From Mycobacterium alsense (GTDB taxonomy: Bacteria > Actinomycetota > Actinomycetes > Mycobacteriales > Mycobacteriaceae), in assembly GCF_002086635.1 (NCBI RefSeq), contig NZ_MVHD01000008.1, positions 62,001 to 126,000 on the forward strand: 64,000 nucleotides of DNA, in the 5' to 3' direction. The position numbers were made by a program, and so were the translations under genes. The notes below the pieces were generated by a model. The model was not told the DNA's origin. It saw nothing but the letters and a program-made list of their open reading frames with translations, and made no database searches. Every line of letters starts with the position of its first letter. The first letter of the stretch is position 1. Shown here in pieces: positions 8,874-17,391 of this stretch.

Positions 8874-10751
8874 CTACTCGACGGTGACGGACTTGGCCAG
8901 GTTTCGGGGCTTGTCGACGTCGTAGCCGCGGGCCTGCGCGACCGACGCGGCGAACACCTGCAGCGGGATGGTCGACAGCAGTGGCTGCAAAAGGGTTGAT
9001 ACCGAAGGGATTTCGATCAGGTGGTCGGCGTAGGGGCGCACGGTGTCGTCGCCCTCCTCGGCGATCACGATGGTCACCGCGCCGCGGGTCTGGATTTCGC
9101 GGATGTTGGACAGCAGCTTGGAGTGCAGCGTGGCCGAACCCTTGGGCGAGGGCATGACGACGATGACCGGCAGGCCGTCCTCGATCAGCGCGATCGGGCC
9201 GTGCTTGAGTTCGCCGGCGGCGAACCCCTCGGCGTGCATGTAGGCCAGTTCCTTGAGCTTCAGCGCGCCTTCCAGCGCCACCGGGTAGCCGACGTGGCGG
9301 CCCAGGAACAGCACGGTCGACGACTGCGCGAACCGGTGGGCCAGGGCGGCGACCGGGTCGATCATCGTCAGCACGCGGGCCACCAGGTCCGGCATCGCCT
9401 CGAGCTCGTGGTACTCCCGCTGGACCTCGTCGGGATACTTGGTGCCGCGGGCCTGCGCCAGCGCCAGCCCGACGAGGTAGTTGGCGGCGATCTGCGCCAG
9501 GAAGGTCTTCGTGGAGGCGACGCCGATCTCCGGGCCGGCGCGGGTGTAGAGCACCGCGTCGCACTCGCGCGGGATCTGCGAGCCGTTGGTGTTGCAGATC
9601 GCCAGCACCTTCGCCTTTTGTTCCTTGGCGTGCCGCACCGCTTCTAAGGTGTCGGCGGTCTCGCCGGACTGGCTGATCGCCACCACCAACGTGCTGCGGT
9701 CCAAAACCGGGTCGCGGTAACGGAACTCGCTGGCGAGCTCCACCTCCACCGGGAGCCGGGTCCAGTGCTCGATCGCGTACTTGGCGAGCAGCCCGGAGTG
9801 GTAGGCGGTGCCGCAGGCGACCACGAACACCTTGTCGATCTCGCGCAGTTCCTGGTCGGACAGGCGCTGCTCGTCGAGGACGATCCGCCCGTTGACGAAG
9901 TGCCCGAGCAGGGTGTCGGCGACCGCGGTGGGCTGCTCGGCGATCTCCTTGAGCATGAAGTAGGGGTAGCCGCCCTTTTCGGCGGCGGCCAGGTCCCAGT
10001 CGATGTGAAACTCGCGGAAGTCGCGGCCGGCTTGCAGGCCCGGGTTGCCGTCGAAGTCCGTGATGCGGTAGCCGTCGGCGGTGATCACCACGGCCTGGTC
10101 CTGGCCGAGCTCGACGGCGTCGCGGGTGTGCTCGATGAACGCGGCGACGTCGGAGCCGACGAACATTTCGCCGTCGCCGATGCCGATCACCAGCGGTGTC
10201 GAGCGGCGGGCGGCCACGATCGTGCCCGGCTCGTCGGCGTTGGCGAACACCAGGGTGAAGTGGCCCTCGAGCCGGCGCAGCACCGCGAGCACCGAGGCCG
10301 GGAAATCGCCCGCGGTCTCGCCGTGCCGGTAGGCCTGCGCCACCAGGTGCACGGCCACCTCGGTGTCGGTGTCGCTGGCGAACTCCACCCCGGCGGCCTC
10401 CAGCTCGTGGCGCAGGGCCGGGAAGTTCTCGATGATGCCGTTGTGGACGACGGCGATCTTGCCCGCGGCGTCACGGTGTGGGTGCGCGTTGCGGTCGGTG
10501 GGGCGACCGTGGGTGGCCCAGCGGGTGTGGCCCAGACCGGTGGTGCCCGACAGCGCCGCCGCGGGAGTCTCGGCCACCGCCTCCTCGAGGTGGGCCAGCC
10601 TGCCGGCGCGACGGCGCACGGTGAGGTTGCCGCGGCCGTCGACCAGCGCGATTCCCGACGAGTCGTAGCCGCGGTACTCCATCCGGCGCAGCGCGTCCAT
10701 GACGACCTCGCAGGCCGGGCGCTGCCCGACGTAGCCGACAATTCCGCACAT
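8874..10751 (-). CDS. glmS: glutamine-fructose-6-phosphate aminotransferase
   Basis: GlmS makes glucosamine-6-phosphate, the first committed step to UDP-GlcNAc for peptidoglycan; GlmM in this window does the next step. Residues MCGIVGYVG expose Cys at position 2 as the glutaminase nucleophile. Two SIS domains follow: one with CGTAYHSG and SQSGETADT, the other with FLGRHVGYPVALEGALKLKE. The C-terminus DKPRNLAKSVTVE is the conserved substrate-closing tail. The length of 625 residues is normal. No glmS ribozyme was seen upstream, as expected for actinobacteria. Confidence 0.97.
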   Translation of the reverse strand: MCGIVGYVGQRPACEVVMDALRRMEYRGYDSSGIALVDGRGNLTVRRRAGRLAHLEEAVAETPAAALSGTTGLGHTRWATHGRPTDRNAHPHRDAAGKIAVVHNGIIENFPALRHELEAAGVEFASDTDTEVAVHLVAQAYRHGETAGDFPASVLAVLRRLEGHFTLVFANADEPGTIVAARRSTPLVIGIGDGEMFVGSDVAAFIEHTRDAVELGQDQAVVITADGYRITDFDGNPGLQAGRDFREFHIDWDLAAAEKGGYPYFMLKEIAEQPTAVADTLLGHFVNGRIVLDEQRLSDQELREIDKVFVVACGTAYHSGLLAKYAIEHWTRLPVEVELASEFRYRDPVLDRSTLVVAISQSGETADTLEAVRHAKEQKAKVLAICNTNGSQIPRECDAVLYTRAGPEIGVASTKTFLAQIAANYLVGLALAQARGTKYPDEVQREYHELEAMPDLVARVLTMIDPVAALAHRFAQSSTVLFLGRHVGYPVALEGALKLKELAYMHAEGFAAGELKHGPIALIEDGLPVIVVMPSPKGSATLHSKLLSNIREIQTRGAVTIVIAEEGDDTVRPYADHLIEIPSVSTLLQPLLSTIPLQVFAASVAQARGYDVDKPRNLAKSVTVE

Positions 10752-10758
10752 CCTGATC

Positions 10759-10764
10759 AGGGTA
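10759..10764 (-). promoter_or_regulatory. glmS: candidate -10 element of glmS
   Basis: TACCCT (TANNNT type) lies 7 nt upstream of the glmS ATG with no clear Shine-Dalgarno sequence between. Transcription would start at or next to the start codon, giving a leaderless or nearly leaderless mRNA. The 191-bp interval between glmS and the divergent hydrolase-fold gene holds both promoters. Confidence 0.4.
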
Positions 10765-10930
10765 GTGCAGCGATCGCGCCCAATCCGCCAGCACGCCGCC
10801 GACCTGCGGAAAGACCGGAGGCGGCCCGGTTCTGGCCGCGGCCACCCGCGGAGGGCGGGGCCTGATCGCGGGCACGGCTCGCGCGGCGCGTGGCGGTCGT
10901 CCGTCGGCCCGGCGCACCGCCGGGATGCGC

Positions 10931-10936
10931 TAACGT
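10931..10936 (+). promoter_or_regulatory. candidate -10 of a leaderless promoter
   Basis: TAACGT fits TANNNT and ends 6 nt before the GTG of the next gene, the usual geometry of mycobacterial leaderless transcripts. No Shine-Dalgarno sequence is present. Confidence 0.5.
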
Positions 10937-10942
10937 CGACGC

Positions 10943-11785
10943 GTGGCCCGGATCCGCAAACTCGTCGCAGAGCTCAGCCGCCGTGGCCCGCACCGAGTCT
11001 TGCGCGGCGACTTGGCCTTCGCCGGTTTGCCGGGGGTGGTGTACACGCCGGAGGCCGGGCTGAACCTGCCGGGCGTGGCGTTCGGCCACGACTGGCTCGC
11101 CGGCGCCGCGCGCTACGCCGGGCTGCTCGAGCATCTGGCGTCCTGGGGCATCGTGGCCGGTGCGCCCGACACCCAGCGGGGCCCGGTGCCCTCGGTGCTG
11201 AACTTCGCCTTCGACCTCGGCACCGCCCTCGACATCGTGTCGGGGGTGCGCCTGGGGCCCGGCGGAAAAATCAGCGTGCATCCGGCCAAGCTCGGCGTCG
11301 TCGGCCACGGATTCGGCGGCTCGGCCGCCGTGTTCGCGGCGGCCGGGATGCCCGACAAGCCCGCGGCGGTCGCGGCGATCTTCCCGACGGTCACCAGCCC
11401 GCCCGCCGCCCAGCCCGCCGCGACGCTGAAAGTCCCCGGCCTGATCCTGACGACGCCGGGGGACCCGAAATCGCTGAATTCCCATGCGCTGTCGATGGCC
11501 GGGGCGTGGGACGCGGCGACGCTGCGCGTCGTGCGCAAGGCCGAGACCGGCGGCCTGGTCGAGGGCCGTCGGCTGGCGAAGGTGGTCGGGCTGGCGGGCC
11601 CGCACCGGCGCACCCAACGCTCGGTGCGGGCGCTGCTGACCGGCTACCTGCTCTATGCGCTGGGCGGGGACAAGACGTACCGCGCCTTCGCCGACCCGGA
11701 CGTCAAGCTGCCCGGGACGGACCCGGTGGATCCCGAGGCCGAGCCGATCACCCTCGAAGAGAAGATCGTCGCGCTGCTGAAGTGA
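10943..11785 (+). CDS. alpha/beta-hydrolase-fold protein lacking the nucleophile (Rv3438-like)
   Basis: The 280-residue protein resembles dienelactone-hydrolase or chlorophyllase-type folds and matches the size of Rv3438. The nucleophile elbow reads VVGHGFGGSAA, so Gly stands where Ser or Cys is expected. The early strand FGHDWLAGAARYAGLLEHLASWGIV is typical of the fold, where a cap leads into a solvent-exposed elbow. It may be a pseudo-enzyme or use another residue. It is transcribed divergently from glmS. The function is unknown. Confidence 0.8.
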   Translation: MARIRKLVAELSRRGPHRVLRGDLAFAGLPGVVYTPEAGLNLPGVAFGHDWLAGAARYAGLLEHLASWGIVAGAPDTQRGPVPSVLNFAFDLGTALDIVSGVRLGPGGKISVHPAKLGVVGHGFGGSAAVFAAAGMPDKPAAVAAIFPTVTSPPAAQPAATLKVPGLILTTPGDPKSLNSHALSMAGAWDAATLRVVRKAETGGLVEGRRLAKVVGLAGPHRRTQRSVRALLTGYLLYALGGDKTYRAFADPDVKLPGTDPVDPEAEPITLEEKIVALLK

Positions 11786-11831
11786 CGCGCCCGGCCGCGG
11801 GGTGCCGCGGTCATCGTGGTATCTGTCATTG

Positions 11832-12875
11832 GTGCGAATCGGGATCGCCCTGGACTACTCGGGCGGCTTTCACGAGGCCGTCGACCGCGTCGTCGAACTC
11901 GAAAAGGTAGGCATCGACGTCGCGGTGGTGGCGGAGGCCTATTCCTTCGACGCCGTCAGCCAGCTCGGCTATCTGGCCGCCAAGACCAGCCGGGTCGAGC
12001 TGGCCTCGGGGGTGGTCCCCATCTACGTGCGCACACCGTCGCTGCTGGCGATGACCGCCGCCGGTTTGGATTACGTGTCCGACGGGCGGTTCCGGCTCGG
12101 GATCGGCACCTCCGGCCCCCAGGTGATGGAGGGGTTCCACGGCGTCGCATTCGACGCCCCGCTGGGGCGCACCCGCGAGATCGTGGAGATCTGCCGGCGG
12201 GTGTGGCGCCGCGAGCGGCTGCAATACGACGGCAAGCACTACCAGATCCCGTTGCCCGCGGACCGCGGAACGGGCCTGGGCAAGGCCCTGCATCTGATCA
12301 ATCACCCTGTGCGCGAACGCATTCCGATCATGATCGCGGCGCTGGGCCCCAAGAACGTCGAGCTCACCGCCGAGATCGCCGAAGGCTGGCAGCCGGTGTT
12401 CTACCTTCCGGAGAAGGCCCACCTGGTGTGGGGCGACGCGCTGGCCGCCGGCGCCGCCAAACGGGATCCGGCGCTGGGACCGCTCGACGTCATGGTGCAC
12501 GCGTCGCTGGCCATCGGCGACGACGTCGAGGATCGGCTGGCCTGGGCCAAGCCGAATTTGGCCCTCTACATCGGCGGCATGGGCGCCAAGGGCCGCAACT
12601 TCTATCACAACCTGGCGACGCGCTACGGCTTCGGCGAGGTCGCGGACCGGATCCAGGAGCTGTACTTGTCGGGCCGCAAGCGCGAGGCCACCGACCTGGT
12701 GCCCGACGAACTGGTGCGCGGGATGTCGCTCGTGGGGCCCCGCGGATACGTCGCCGAGCGCATGGCCGCCTTCGCCGAGTCCGGCGTGACGACGCTGTTG
12801 CTCAACCCGCTGGCGGCCGACCCCGGCGAGGCCGTGCGGTTCGTCGAGGAGGCGTTGAAGCTGCGGCCCGCGTAG
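11832..12875 (+). CDS. LLM-class F420-dependent oxidoreductase
   Basis: This is a TIM-barrel enzyme of the luciferase-like monooxygenase superfamily, expected to use coenzyme F420. The 347 residues include the N-terminal strand VRIGIALDYSGGFHE, VAEAYSFDA, the GRFRLGIGTSGPQVMEG motif, IPIMIAALGPKNVELTAEIAEGW and LALYIGGMGAKGRNFY, which are characteristic of the Rv3520c-like subgroup. The GTG start gives the subgroup's usual length; an in-frame GTG 30 bp upstream and an adjacent TTG are alternatives. The substrate is unknown. It lies 46 bp after the hydrolase-fold gene and may share its transcript. Confidence 0.88.
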   Translation: MRIGIALDYSGGFHEAVDRVVELEKVGIDVAVVAEAYSFDAVSQLGYLAAKTSRVELASGVVPIYVRTPSLLAMTAAGLDYVSDGRFRLGIGTSGPQVMEGFHGVAFDAPLGRTREIVEICRRVWRRERLQYDGKHYQIPLPADRGTGLGKALHLINHPVRERIPIMIAALGPKNVELTAEIAEGWQPVFYLPEKAHLVWGDALAAGAAKRDPALGPLDVMVHASLAIGDDVEDRLAWAKPNLALYIGGMGAKGRNFYHNLATRYGFGEVADRIQELYLSGRKREATDLVPDELVRGMSLVGPRGYVAERMAAFAESGVTTLLLNPLAADPGEAVRFVEEALKLRPA

Positions 12876-12911
12876 GCGGCCGGGCGACGCCCTCGATCAT
12901 GGCATCTATGT

Positions 12912-13002
12912 GTTTGCCGGCTTGCCTCGCCGTTGCCGGTCGGTGGCCTTAGACTCCCGTGCACGGCAGTGGTCAAGCCCGGTCGGCGAGGCGTCAGCAA
13001 AC
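12912..13002. repeat. long imperfect inverted repeat upstream of the TetR gene
   Basis: The left arm holds GTTTGC then GCCTCGCCG (12912-12932). The right arm holds CGGCGAGGC then GCAAAC (12984-13002). They pair in the same order with 4-6 nt internal loops and enclose a 51-nt apical loop. It could end the upstream oxidoreductase transcript or form a structured leader. No transposase or target duplication is seen. Confidence 0.5.
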
Positions 13003-13069
13003 AGGGCCTATGGTCGACCGTGCATGGCCCGGTCCGGCGGGGCGAGCCGGGGGCCGGGTGCATGGATAG

Positions 13070-13681
13070 GTGGAAGTGGTGATTAGCGGAGTCGATTCCA
13101 TTGGCTCGAGGCAAGCCCGGATCCTGGACGCGGCGCTGGAGATCTTCTCCGCCCACGGCACCTCCGACGCGACACTGCAAATGGTCGCCGAGTCCGCCGG
13201 GGTCTCCGTCGGGTTGGTACAGCATCATTTCCGCACCAAGGACGGGCTGATCGAGGCGGTGGGCGCGCACGCGCTCGGGGTGGTCGCGACGACGATGTCG
13301 GCGCCCCTGCCGCAATCCGGGGTCGACGCGGTCCTCGAGGTGGGGCGCAGGGTGAGCCTCTTGCTCGCCGATCACACGTCCGCCCTGGATTACCTGGCCC
13401 GGCTGGTGGTGGACGGCACCCCCCTGGGCGCGGCGTTCTTCGACGCGATGGTGGCGAACGGAATCGCGCAGTGGCAACATCTGGCCGAAAGCGGTTCCAC
13501 CGCGGACGGCCTCGACCTGGTGTGGGCGGCGCTCAACCCGCTGATCTTGATCCTCGGAGGGATCGTTTGCCGGCGCCAGCTCGACCGCCATCTGCCGGAG
13601 CCGCTCACCAGCCCCACCCAGTTGCAGCGTTGGCAGGACGCCGTCAACGCGCTGATCCGATCCGGCCAGCTGCGGCCGTAA
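13070..13681 (+). CDS. TetR-family transcriptional regulator
   Basis: The N-terminal helix-turn-helix is clear: ILDAALEIFSAHGTSDATLQMVAESAGVS, VGLVQHHFRTKDGLIEAV (about residues 15-63, split here). The C-terminal ligand and dimer domain is divergent, so the inducer cannot be named. The length of 203 residues is typical. Several GTG codons lie at the front (13070, 13076, 13079) and the true start is uncertain. A palindromic pair in the gap after the gene is a likely operator, linking it to the Clp-N gene downstream on the same strand. Confidence 0.9.
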   Translation: MEVVISGVDSIGSRQARILDAALEIFSAHGTSDATLQMVAESAGVSVGLVQHHFRTKDGLIEAVGAHALGVVATTMSAPLPQSGVDAVLEVGRRVSLLLADHTSALDYLARLVVDGTPLGAAFFDAMVANGIAQWQHLAESGSTADGLDLVWAALNPLILILGGIVCRRQLDRHLPEPLTSPTQLQRWQDAVNALIRSGQLRP

Positions 13682-13720
13682 GGGGCGATTCGCCTGGGCC
13701 ACCGGCCCCAATTCCTCGCT

Positions 13721-13760
13721 TATTGGACTCGACTCCAATACGCAAATATTGCACAATATT
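13721..13760. promoter_or_regulatory. double palindromic operator before the Clp-N gene
   Basis: Two AT-rich palindromes lie back to back. TATTGGA-6-TCCAATA (13721-13740) is a 20-mer with one mismatched pair. AATATTG-CA-CAATATT (13745-13760) has 7-bp arms. The second ends 5 nt before the ATG and contains a plausible -10 (AATATT), so a bound repressor would block the promoter. TetR proteins bind such sites, and a TetR gene lies just upstream. Confidence 0.6.
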
Positions 13761-13765
13761 CCGAT

Positions 13766-14248
13766 ATGGTCGCAGCGCCGCCCTCGCCGTTTCACAGGAC
13801 CGACACCCTGCAGTTGGTCCAGGCGCTCGATACGCTCGGTCGTTCCGGCAGGGCGGTGGTGATGCAAGCCCACCAGGAGGCCTACCGCTACGCGAGCCGC
13901 TACGTCGGGACGGCCCACCTCCTGCTGGCATTGGTGTCGGACGGCTCCAGCCCGATCACGACGGCACTATGGTCCCGCGGGGCGGAGCTCGACGTGATCC
14001 GCCGGCGCTTCGAGCGGCACATCCGCGCCCGCGCCGACCAGCCCGCGCGGGTGGTGCACTTGGCCTACAGCCCCAACGCGAAAGCGGTGCTGATCAACGC
14101 GGCCGGCCGGGCCCATGCCACCGCGACGGCGACCGCGCCCGAGCACCTGTGGTGGGCGATGAGCGGCGCCCGCCGATCGGTGGCCGGCCAGCTCCTGGCG
14201 GGCCTCGGCCAGCTGGGTTACCTCCAGCGAGCCTGCGCCGGCGCGTAG
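13766..14248 (+). CDS. stand-alone Clp N-domain protein
   Basis: The 160-residue protein consists of one double Clp_N repeat, the substrate- and adaptor-binding domain of ClpC/ClpB, with no AAA+ ATPase. Signature segments are VVMQAHQEAYRYASRYVGTAHLLLAL and the second copy LINAAGRAHATATATAPEHLWWAM. Such proteins may act as adaptors or decoys for the Clp machinery. No Shine-Dalgarno sequence precedes the ATG, so the mRNA may be leaderless. The convergent neighbour ends 11 bp downstream. Confidence 0.85.
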   Translation: MVAAPPSPFHRTDTLQLVQALDTLGRSGRAVVMQAHQEAYRYASRYVGTAHLLLALVSDGSSPITTALWSRGAELDVIRRRFERHIRARADQPARVVHLAYSPNAKAVLINAAGRAHATATATAPEHLWWAMSGARRSVAGQLLAGLGQLGYLQRACAGA

Positions 14249-14259
14249 CGGCCGGGTCG

Positions 14260-15579
14260 TCACTGTCCCGCCTGCGGAAGCTGGTCCGCGGCGATTTCGC
14301 ACGGCGTGGACGGGTCGGTTGCCGGGCCCGCCGGCCCTGGACCCGGGGGCGCGGCGACCGGCGCGGGCGCCCCGTCGACCGGCGCGGGCGCTGCGACGGG
14401 CGCCGGCGGCCCGTCCGCCGGCGGCGGCGGGCCCCCCGGTTCCGCCTCCTCGACCGGCGTGACGGCCGCAGCGTCCGGGTGCGCGTCGACATCCTTGGCC
14501 TGGTCGGGGCCGTCGGGTTTGTCCTCGTGGTCGGGGTGAAACGGCTCCTCGTTGTCGAGGGCGTCCTCGCCGCCGAGCGGCTCGGCCCCCGAACCGAGCA
14601 GGGAACCCATCGCGTCGACGATCCTGCTGACCAGCGAGCCCAGACCCGCCCCGCCGACGGGCATGGCCGCGGCGGTGCCCAGGTCCGGCGCCGCGGCCGT
14701 GCCCAGGTCCGGCAGGGGTGGCGCGGGAAGCGCGGCGGGCGGCGTCGGCGGCACCGCCGGTGCGGGCTCGGCTGGAGTGGGGGCAGCCGGAGCCGACACC
14801 GGATCGGCCGGCGCGGCGGCGACCCCGGCAGGCGACGCCGGCTCGGGCGGCGTCGTCGTGCCGGGCGCAAGCGGCCGATGGCCCGGCCCGAGATCGCCGG
14901 GGACCTCGAAGCCCGCCGCGGGCGCGGCGGCCATCCGGTCGGTCACCATGGCGTAGGCCGTGTCCACCCCGTCGACCGTCGAACGCATCGTCGTCAGCCA
15001 GTCGTCGCGAATCTCGTTGTCCACGTAGGGAATTACGTGTTGACGGATCACCTCGTCGGCGCCGGACCGGTCCCCCACCCCGGTCGTGACCGCCGTCGCC
15101 GCGGCCAGCCAGTCGGGCCGCTGCGCCCGGGTGCGCTCGTCGATGGCGATGGCGGTCGCGACCTTGGAATCGACCAGATACCACAGGTTGTCCCGCAGCG
15201 ACTCGCACCGCTGGGCCGCCGCGCGGACCTCGGAAGCCACGGTGTTGGCGGCGTCGCAGTGGCGTTCCAGGAACCCGAGCGCGGCGTCCCCGCCCGGACC
15301 CTGCCAGGCCGCCGTCAGCTCGGCGAGCCCGTCGCGCTGCATCCGCAGGGCCTCCAGGACCGCCGCGCCCGCGGCCCGCAGTTCGCCGCAGTCGCGGTCG
15401 AGCACCCGCAGGTCGAGCCCGTCCTCGCTGTCGTACCAGTCGCGGATCTGGCCGGGGTGCGCCGTGAGGTCGGGATGCTGGTAGCCGAGCAGGTGGCAGG
15501 CCCGCACGTAGGTCTCGGTGTGCTCGACGGCGGCGCGACCCTCGGCGAGGCGCCCGGCGACGTCCAACCGCTCGGCCAC
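14260..15579 (-). CDS. WXG-type helical protein with Pro/Ala-rich tail (Rv3439c-like)
   Basis: The first 230 residues are helical, with an ESX-like LTAAWQGPGGDAAL segment (W-x-G) and a paired-helix pattern. The rest is rich in Pro, Ala, Gly and acidic residues. No enzymatic motif is present. The GTG start is 2 bp after the stop of the small upstream gene, so the two are coupled. The gene order matches Rv3439c-Rv3440c next to glmM. The W-x-G motif suggests an export or partner role in type VII secretion, but this is inference. The predicted length is 439 residues. Confidence 0.75.
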   Translation of the reverse strand: MAERLDVAGRLAEGRAAVEHTETYVRACHLLGYQHPDLTAHPGQIRDWYDSEDGLDLRVLDRDCGELRAAGAAVLEALRMQRDGLAELTAAWQGPGGDAALGFLERHCDAANTVASEVRAAAQRCESLRDNLWYLVDSKVATAIAIDERTRAQRPDWLAAATAVTTGVGDRSGADEVIRQHVIPYVDNEIRDDWLTTMRSTVDGVDTAYAMVTDRMAAAPAAGFEVPGDLGPGHRPLAPGTTTPPEPASPAGVAAAPADPVSAPAAPTPAEPAPAVPPTPPAALPAPPLPDLGTAAAPDLGTAAAMPVGGAGLGSLVSRIVDAMGSLLGSGAEPLGGEDALDNEEPFHPDHEDKPDGPDQAKDVDAHPDAAAVTPVEEAEPGGPPPPADGPPAPVAAPAPVDGAPAPVAAPPGPGPAGPATDPSTPCEIAADQLPQAGQ

Positions 15580-15581
15580 GG

Positions 15582-15869
15582 TCAGGCGATCCGCGCCGCG
15601 GCGTACCGCTCGGCGTCGGCGTAGCGGTCGGCGGCCGCCCGCACCGCCGCGGCGGCCTCGGCGGCCGCCCGCGCCCACCGCGCCACCTCGGCCGTCAGTC
15701 GCTGCAACTCGGCGCGCAGGGCGTCGCCGCGCGCGGTGTGCGCCCGGCCGGCGCTCGGCCCGCCGAACGCCAAGCGCGCCAGGTGATCCGCCGCGGCGCG
15801 GTCGAGGAGTTCGGCGGCCGCGCCCAGCTGGTCGACGGCCCGGTGGGCCGCCGAGCTATCGAATCTCAT
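15582..15869 (-). CDS. small all-helical protein, partner of the WXG-type protein (Rv3440c-like)
   Basis: This 95-residue protein is Ala/Arg-rich and predicted to be two long helices, from AAHRAVDQLGAAAELLDRAA to RWARAAAEAAAAVRAAADRY. It has the size of an ESX or DUF2580-type protein but no W-x-G turn. It lies directly upstream of the larger WXG-type gene with a 2-bp gap. Such pairs often form a heterodimer for type VII export; this is inference. The function is unknown. Confidence 0.7.
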   Translation of the reverse strand: MRFDSSAAHRAVDQLGAAAELLDRAAADHLARLAFGGPSAGRAHTARGDALRAELQRLTAEVARWARAAAEAAAAVRAAADRYADAERYAAARIA

Positions 15870-15915
15870 GCCTAGTCCGACGCCGGATGCGGCGTACGGG
15901 TTCCCGGCCGGTCGG

Positions 15916-17253
15916 TCAGCGCGCGGCGCTGACGGCGTCGGCGACGCGGGCGGCGACCCGTTGGGCCAGGGCTTCCTCGGGCGCCTCCACCATGACCCGG
16001 ATCATCGGCTCAGTTCCCGAGGGGCGCAACAGGATTCGACCGGTGTCGCCCAGCTCGGCCTCGGCCTGCTCGACCGCGGCCCGCACCGAGGGGGCCGCGG
16101 CGGCGGTGGCCTTGTCGGCGACCTTGACGTTGATCAGCACCTGGGGCAGCGCGCGCATCGCCGAGGCGAGGTCGGCCAGCGCGGTGCCGGTCTGCGTCAT
16201 GCGCGTCATCAACCGCAGCCCGGTGACGATGCCGTCGCCGGTGGAGCCCACCGCGGGCATCACGATGTGCCCGGACTGTTCGCCGCCGAGGCTGAAGTCG
16301 CCGGCCCGCAGCTCCTCGAGGACGTAGCGGTCGCCGACGCCGGTCGTGCGCACGGCGATGCCGACCGACCGCATCGCCAGGTGCAGCCCGAGGTTGCTCA
16401 TCACGGTGGTCACCAGCGTGTCGGAGGCCAGCTCGCCGGCCTCCCGCATCGCCAGCGCGAGCACGACCATGATCGCGTCGCCGTCGACCAGGTTCCCGTT
16501 GGCGTCGATGGCCAGGCAGCGGTCGGCGTCGCCGTCGTGCGCCAGGCCCAGGTCGGCGCGGTGCTCGACGACCGCGGCCTTCAGCGAGTCCAGGTGCGTC
16601 GACCCGCAGCCGTCGTTGATGTTGAGCCCGTTGGGATCGGCGTTGATCGCGATCACCCGGGCACCCGCGGCGCGGTAGGCGCGCGGCGCCACCGACGAGG
16701 CCGCGCCGTTGGCGCAGTCGACCACCACGGTCAGGCCGTCCAGGCGCAGCGTGCACGCCTTGGACAGGTGGCGCAGGTAGCGGTCGGCCGCGTCCTCGGC
16801 CTCGATGCGGCGGCCGATCCCGGCGCCGACCGGGCGCAGCCCCGGCCCGGCCGCGACCAGCGCCTCGATCTGGTCCTCGGTGTCGTCGTCCAGCTTGTGC
16901 CCGCCGGGACCGAAGATCTTGATGCCGTTGTCGGGCATCGGGTTGTGCGACGCGGAGATCATCACCCCGAAATCGGCGTCGTAGGCGCCGGTCAGGTAGG
17001 CCACCGCCGGGGTGGGCAGCACCCCGACCCGCAGCGCGTCGACGCCCTCGCTGGTCAGCCCGGCGATCACGGCGGCCTCCAGCATTTCGCCGCTGGCGCG
17101 CGGGTCGCGCCCGACCACGGCCACCCTCCGGCCCGGCGCGCCCGGACTGGCCAGGCGCCGGGCCGCCGCGGCGCCCAGGGCCAACGCCAGCTCGGCGGTC
17201 AACTCGCGATTGGCGACCCCGCGAACACCGTCGGTGCCGAATAGTCGACCCAT
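15916..17253 (-). CDS. glmM: phosphoglucosamine mutase
   Basis: GlmM converts glucosamine-6-phosphate to glucosamine-1-phosphate, the step after GlmS. The phosphoserine loop is MISASHNP with Ser102, the metal loop is HDGDADRC, the sugar loop is GGEQSGH and the phosphate loop is [14 protein letters not shown] at 17253 ([12 protein letters not shown]) fits the conserved N-terminus and has GAGAGG upstream; an apparent longer frame is not supported. The length is 445 residues. It follows rplM-rpsI after 138 bp, the usual mycobacterial order. Confidence 0.97.
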   Translation of the reverse strand: MGRLFGTDGVRGVANRELTAELALALGAAAARRLASPGAPGRRVAVVGRDPRASGEMLEAAVIAGLTSEGVDALRVGVLPTPAVAYLTGAYDADFGVMISASHNPMPDNGIKIFGPGGHKLDDDTEDQIEALVAAGPGLRPVGAGIGRRIEAEDAADRYLRHLSKACTLRLDGLTVVVDCANGAASSVAPRAYRAAGARVIAINADPNGLNINDGCGSTHLDSLKAAVVEHRADLGLAHDGDADRCLAIDANGNLVDGDAIMVVLALAMREAGELASDTLVTTVMSNLGLHLAMRSVGIAVRTTGVGDRYVLEELRAGDFSLGGEQSGHIVMPAVGSTGDGIVTGLRLMTRMTQTGTALADLASAMRALPQVLINVKVADKATAAAAPSVRAAVEQAEAELGDTGRILLRPSGTEPMIRVMVEAPEEALAQRVAARVADAVSAAR

Positions 17254-17391
17254 GCGGACAAACCTCTCACAGTTGGCGGTCTGACACCTAACGTGCCCGT
17301 TCTTTTCTGACCGAAACCATGCGTGATCGCGCGCAGACACGCCGCAGACGGCGCGCAAAGATGCGACGCTGCGGCCAGAAAGTGATGTCGA

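Noticed and set aside
8851-9564. N-terminal extension of the rhomboid-like gene across glmS
   Set aside because: The added 230 residues are antiparallel shadow of glmS with no membrane segments; a GTG with a Shine-Dalgarno exists at 8850.
10752-10942. glmS ribozyme or riboswitch
   Set aside because: No conserved ribozyme core is visible and the class is known from Firmicutes; the likely transcript is leaderless.
12912-13002. Insertion-sequence ends
   Set aside because: There is no transposase frame, no target duplication and the enclosed DNA is only 51 nt.
15679-15869. Possible longer N-terminus for the WXG-type protein, reaching into the small upstream gene
   Set aside because: The extra residues are Arg/Gly-rich shadow sequence. 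GTG at 15579 gives a normal 2-bp gap after the upstream stop.
17320-17360. Terminator after rpsI in the GCGCGC-rich stretch
   Set aside because: Pairing requires a long bulge and gives only short stems, so it is not a convincing hairpin.
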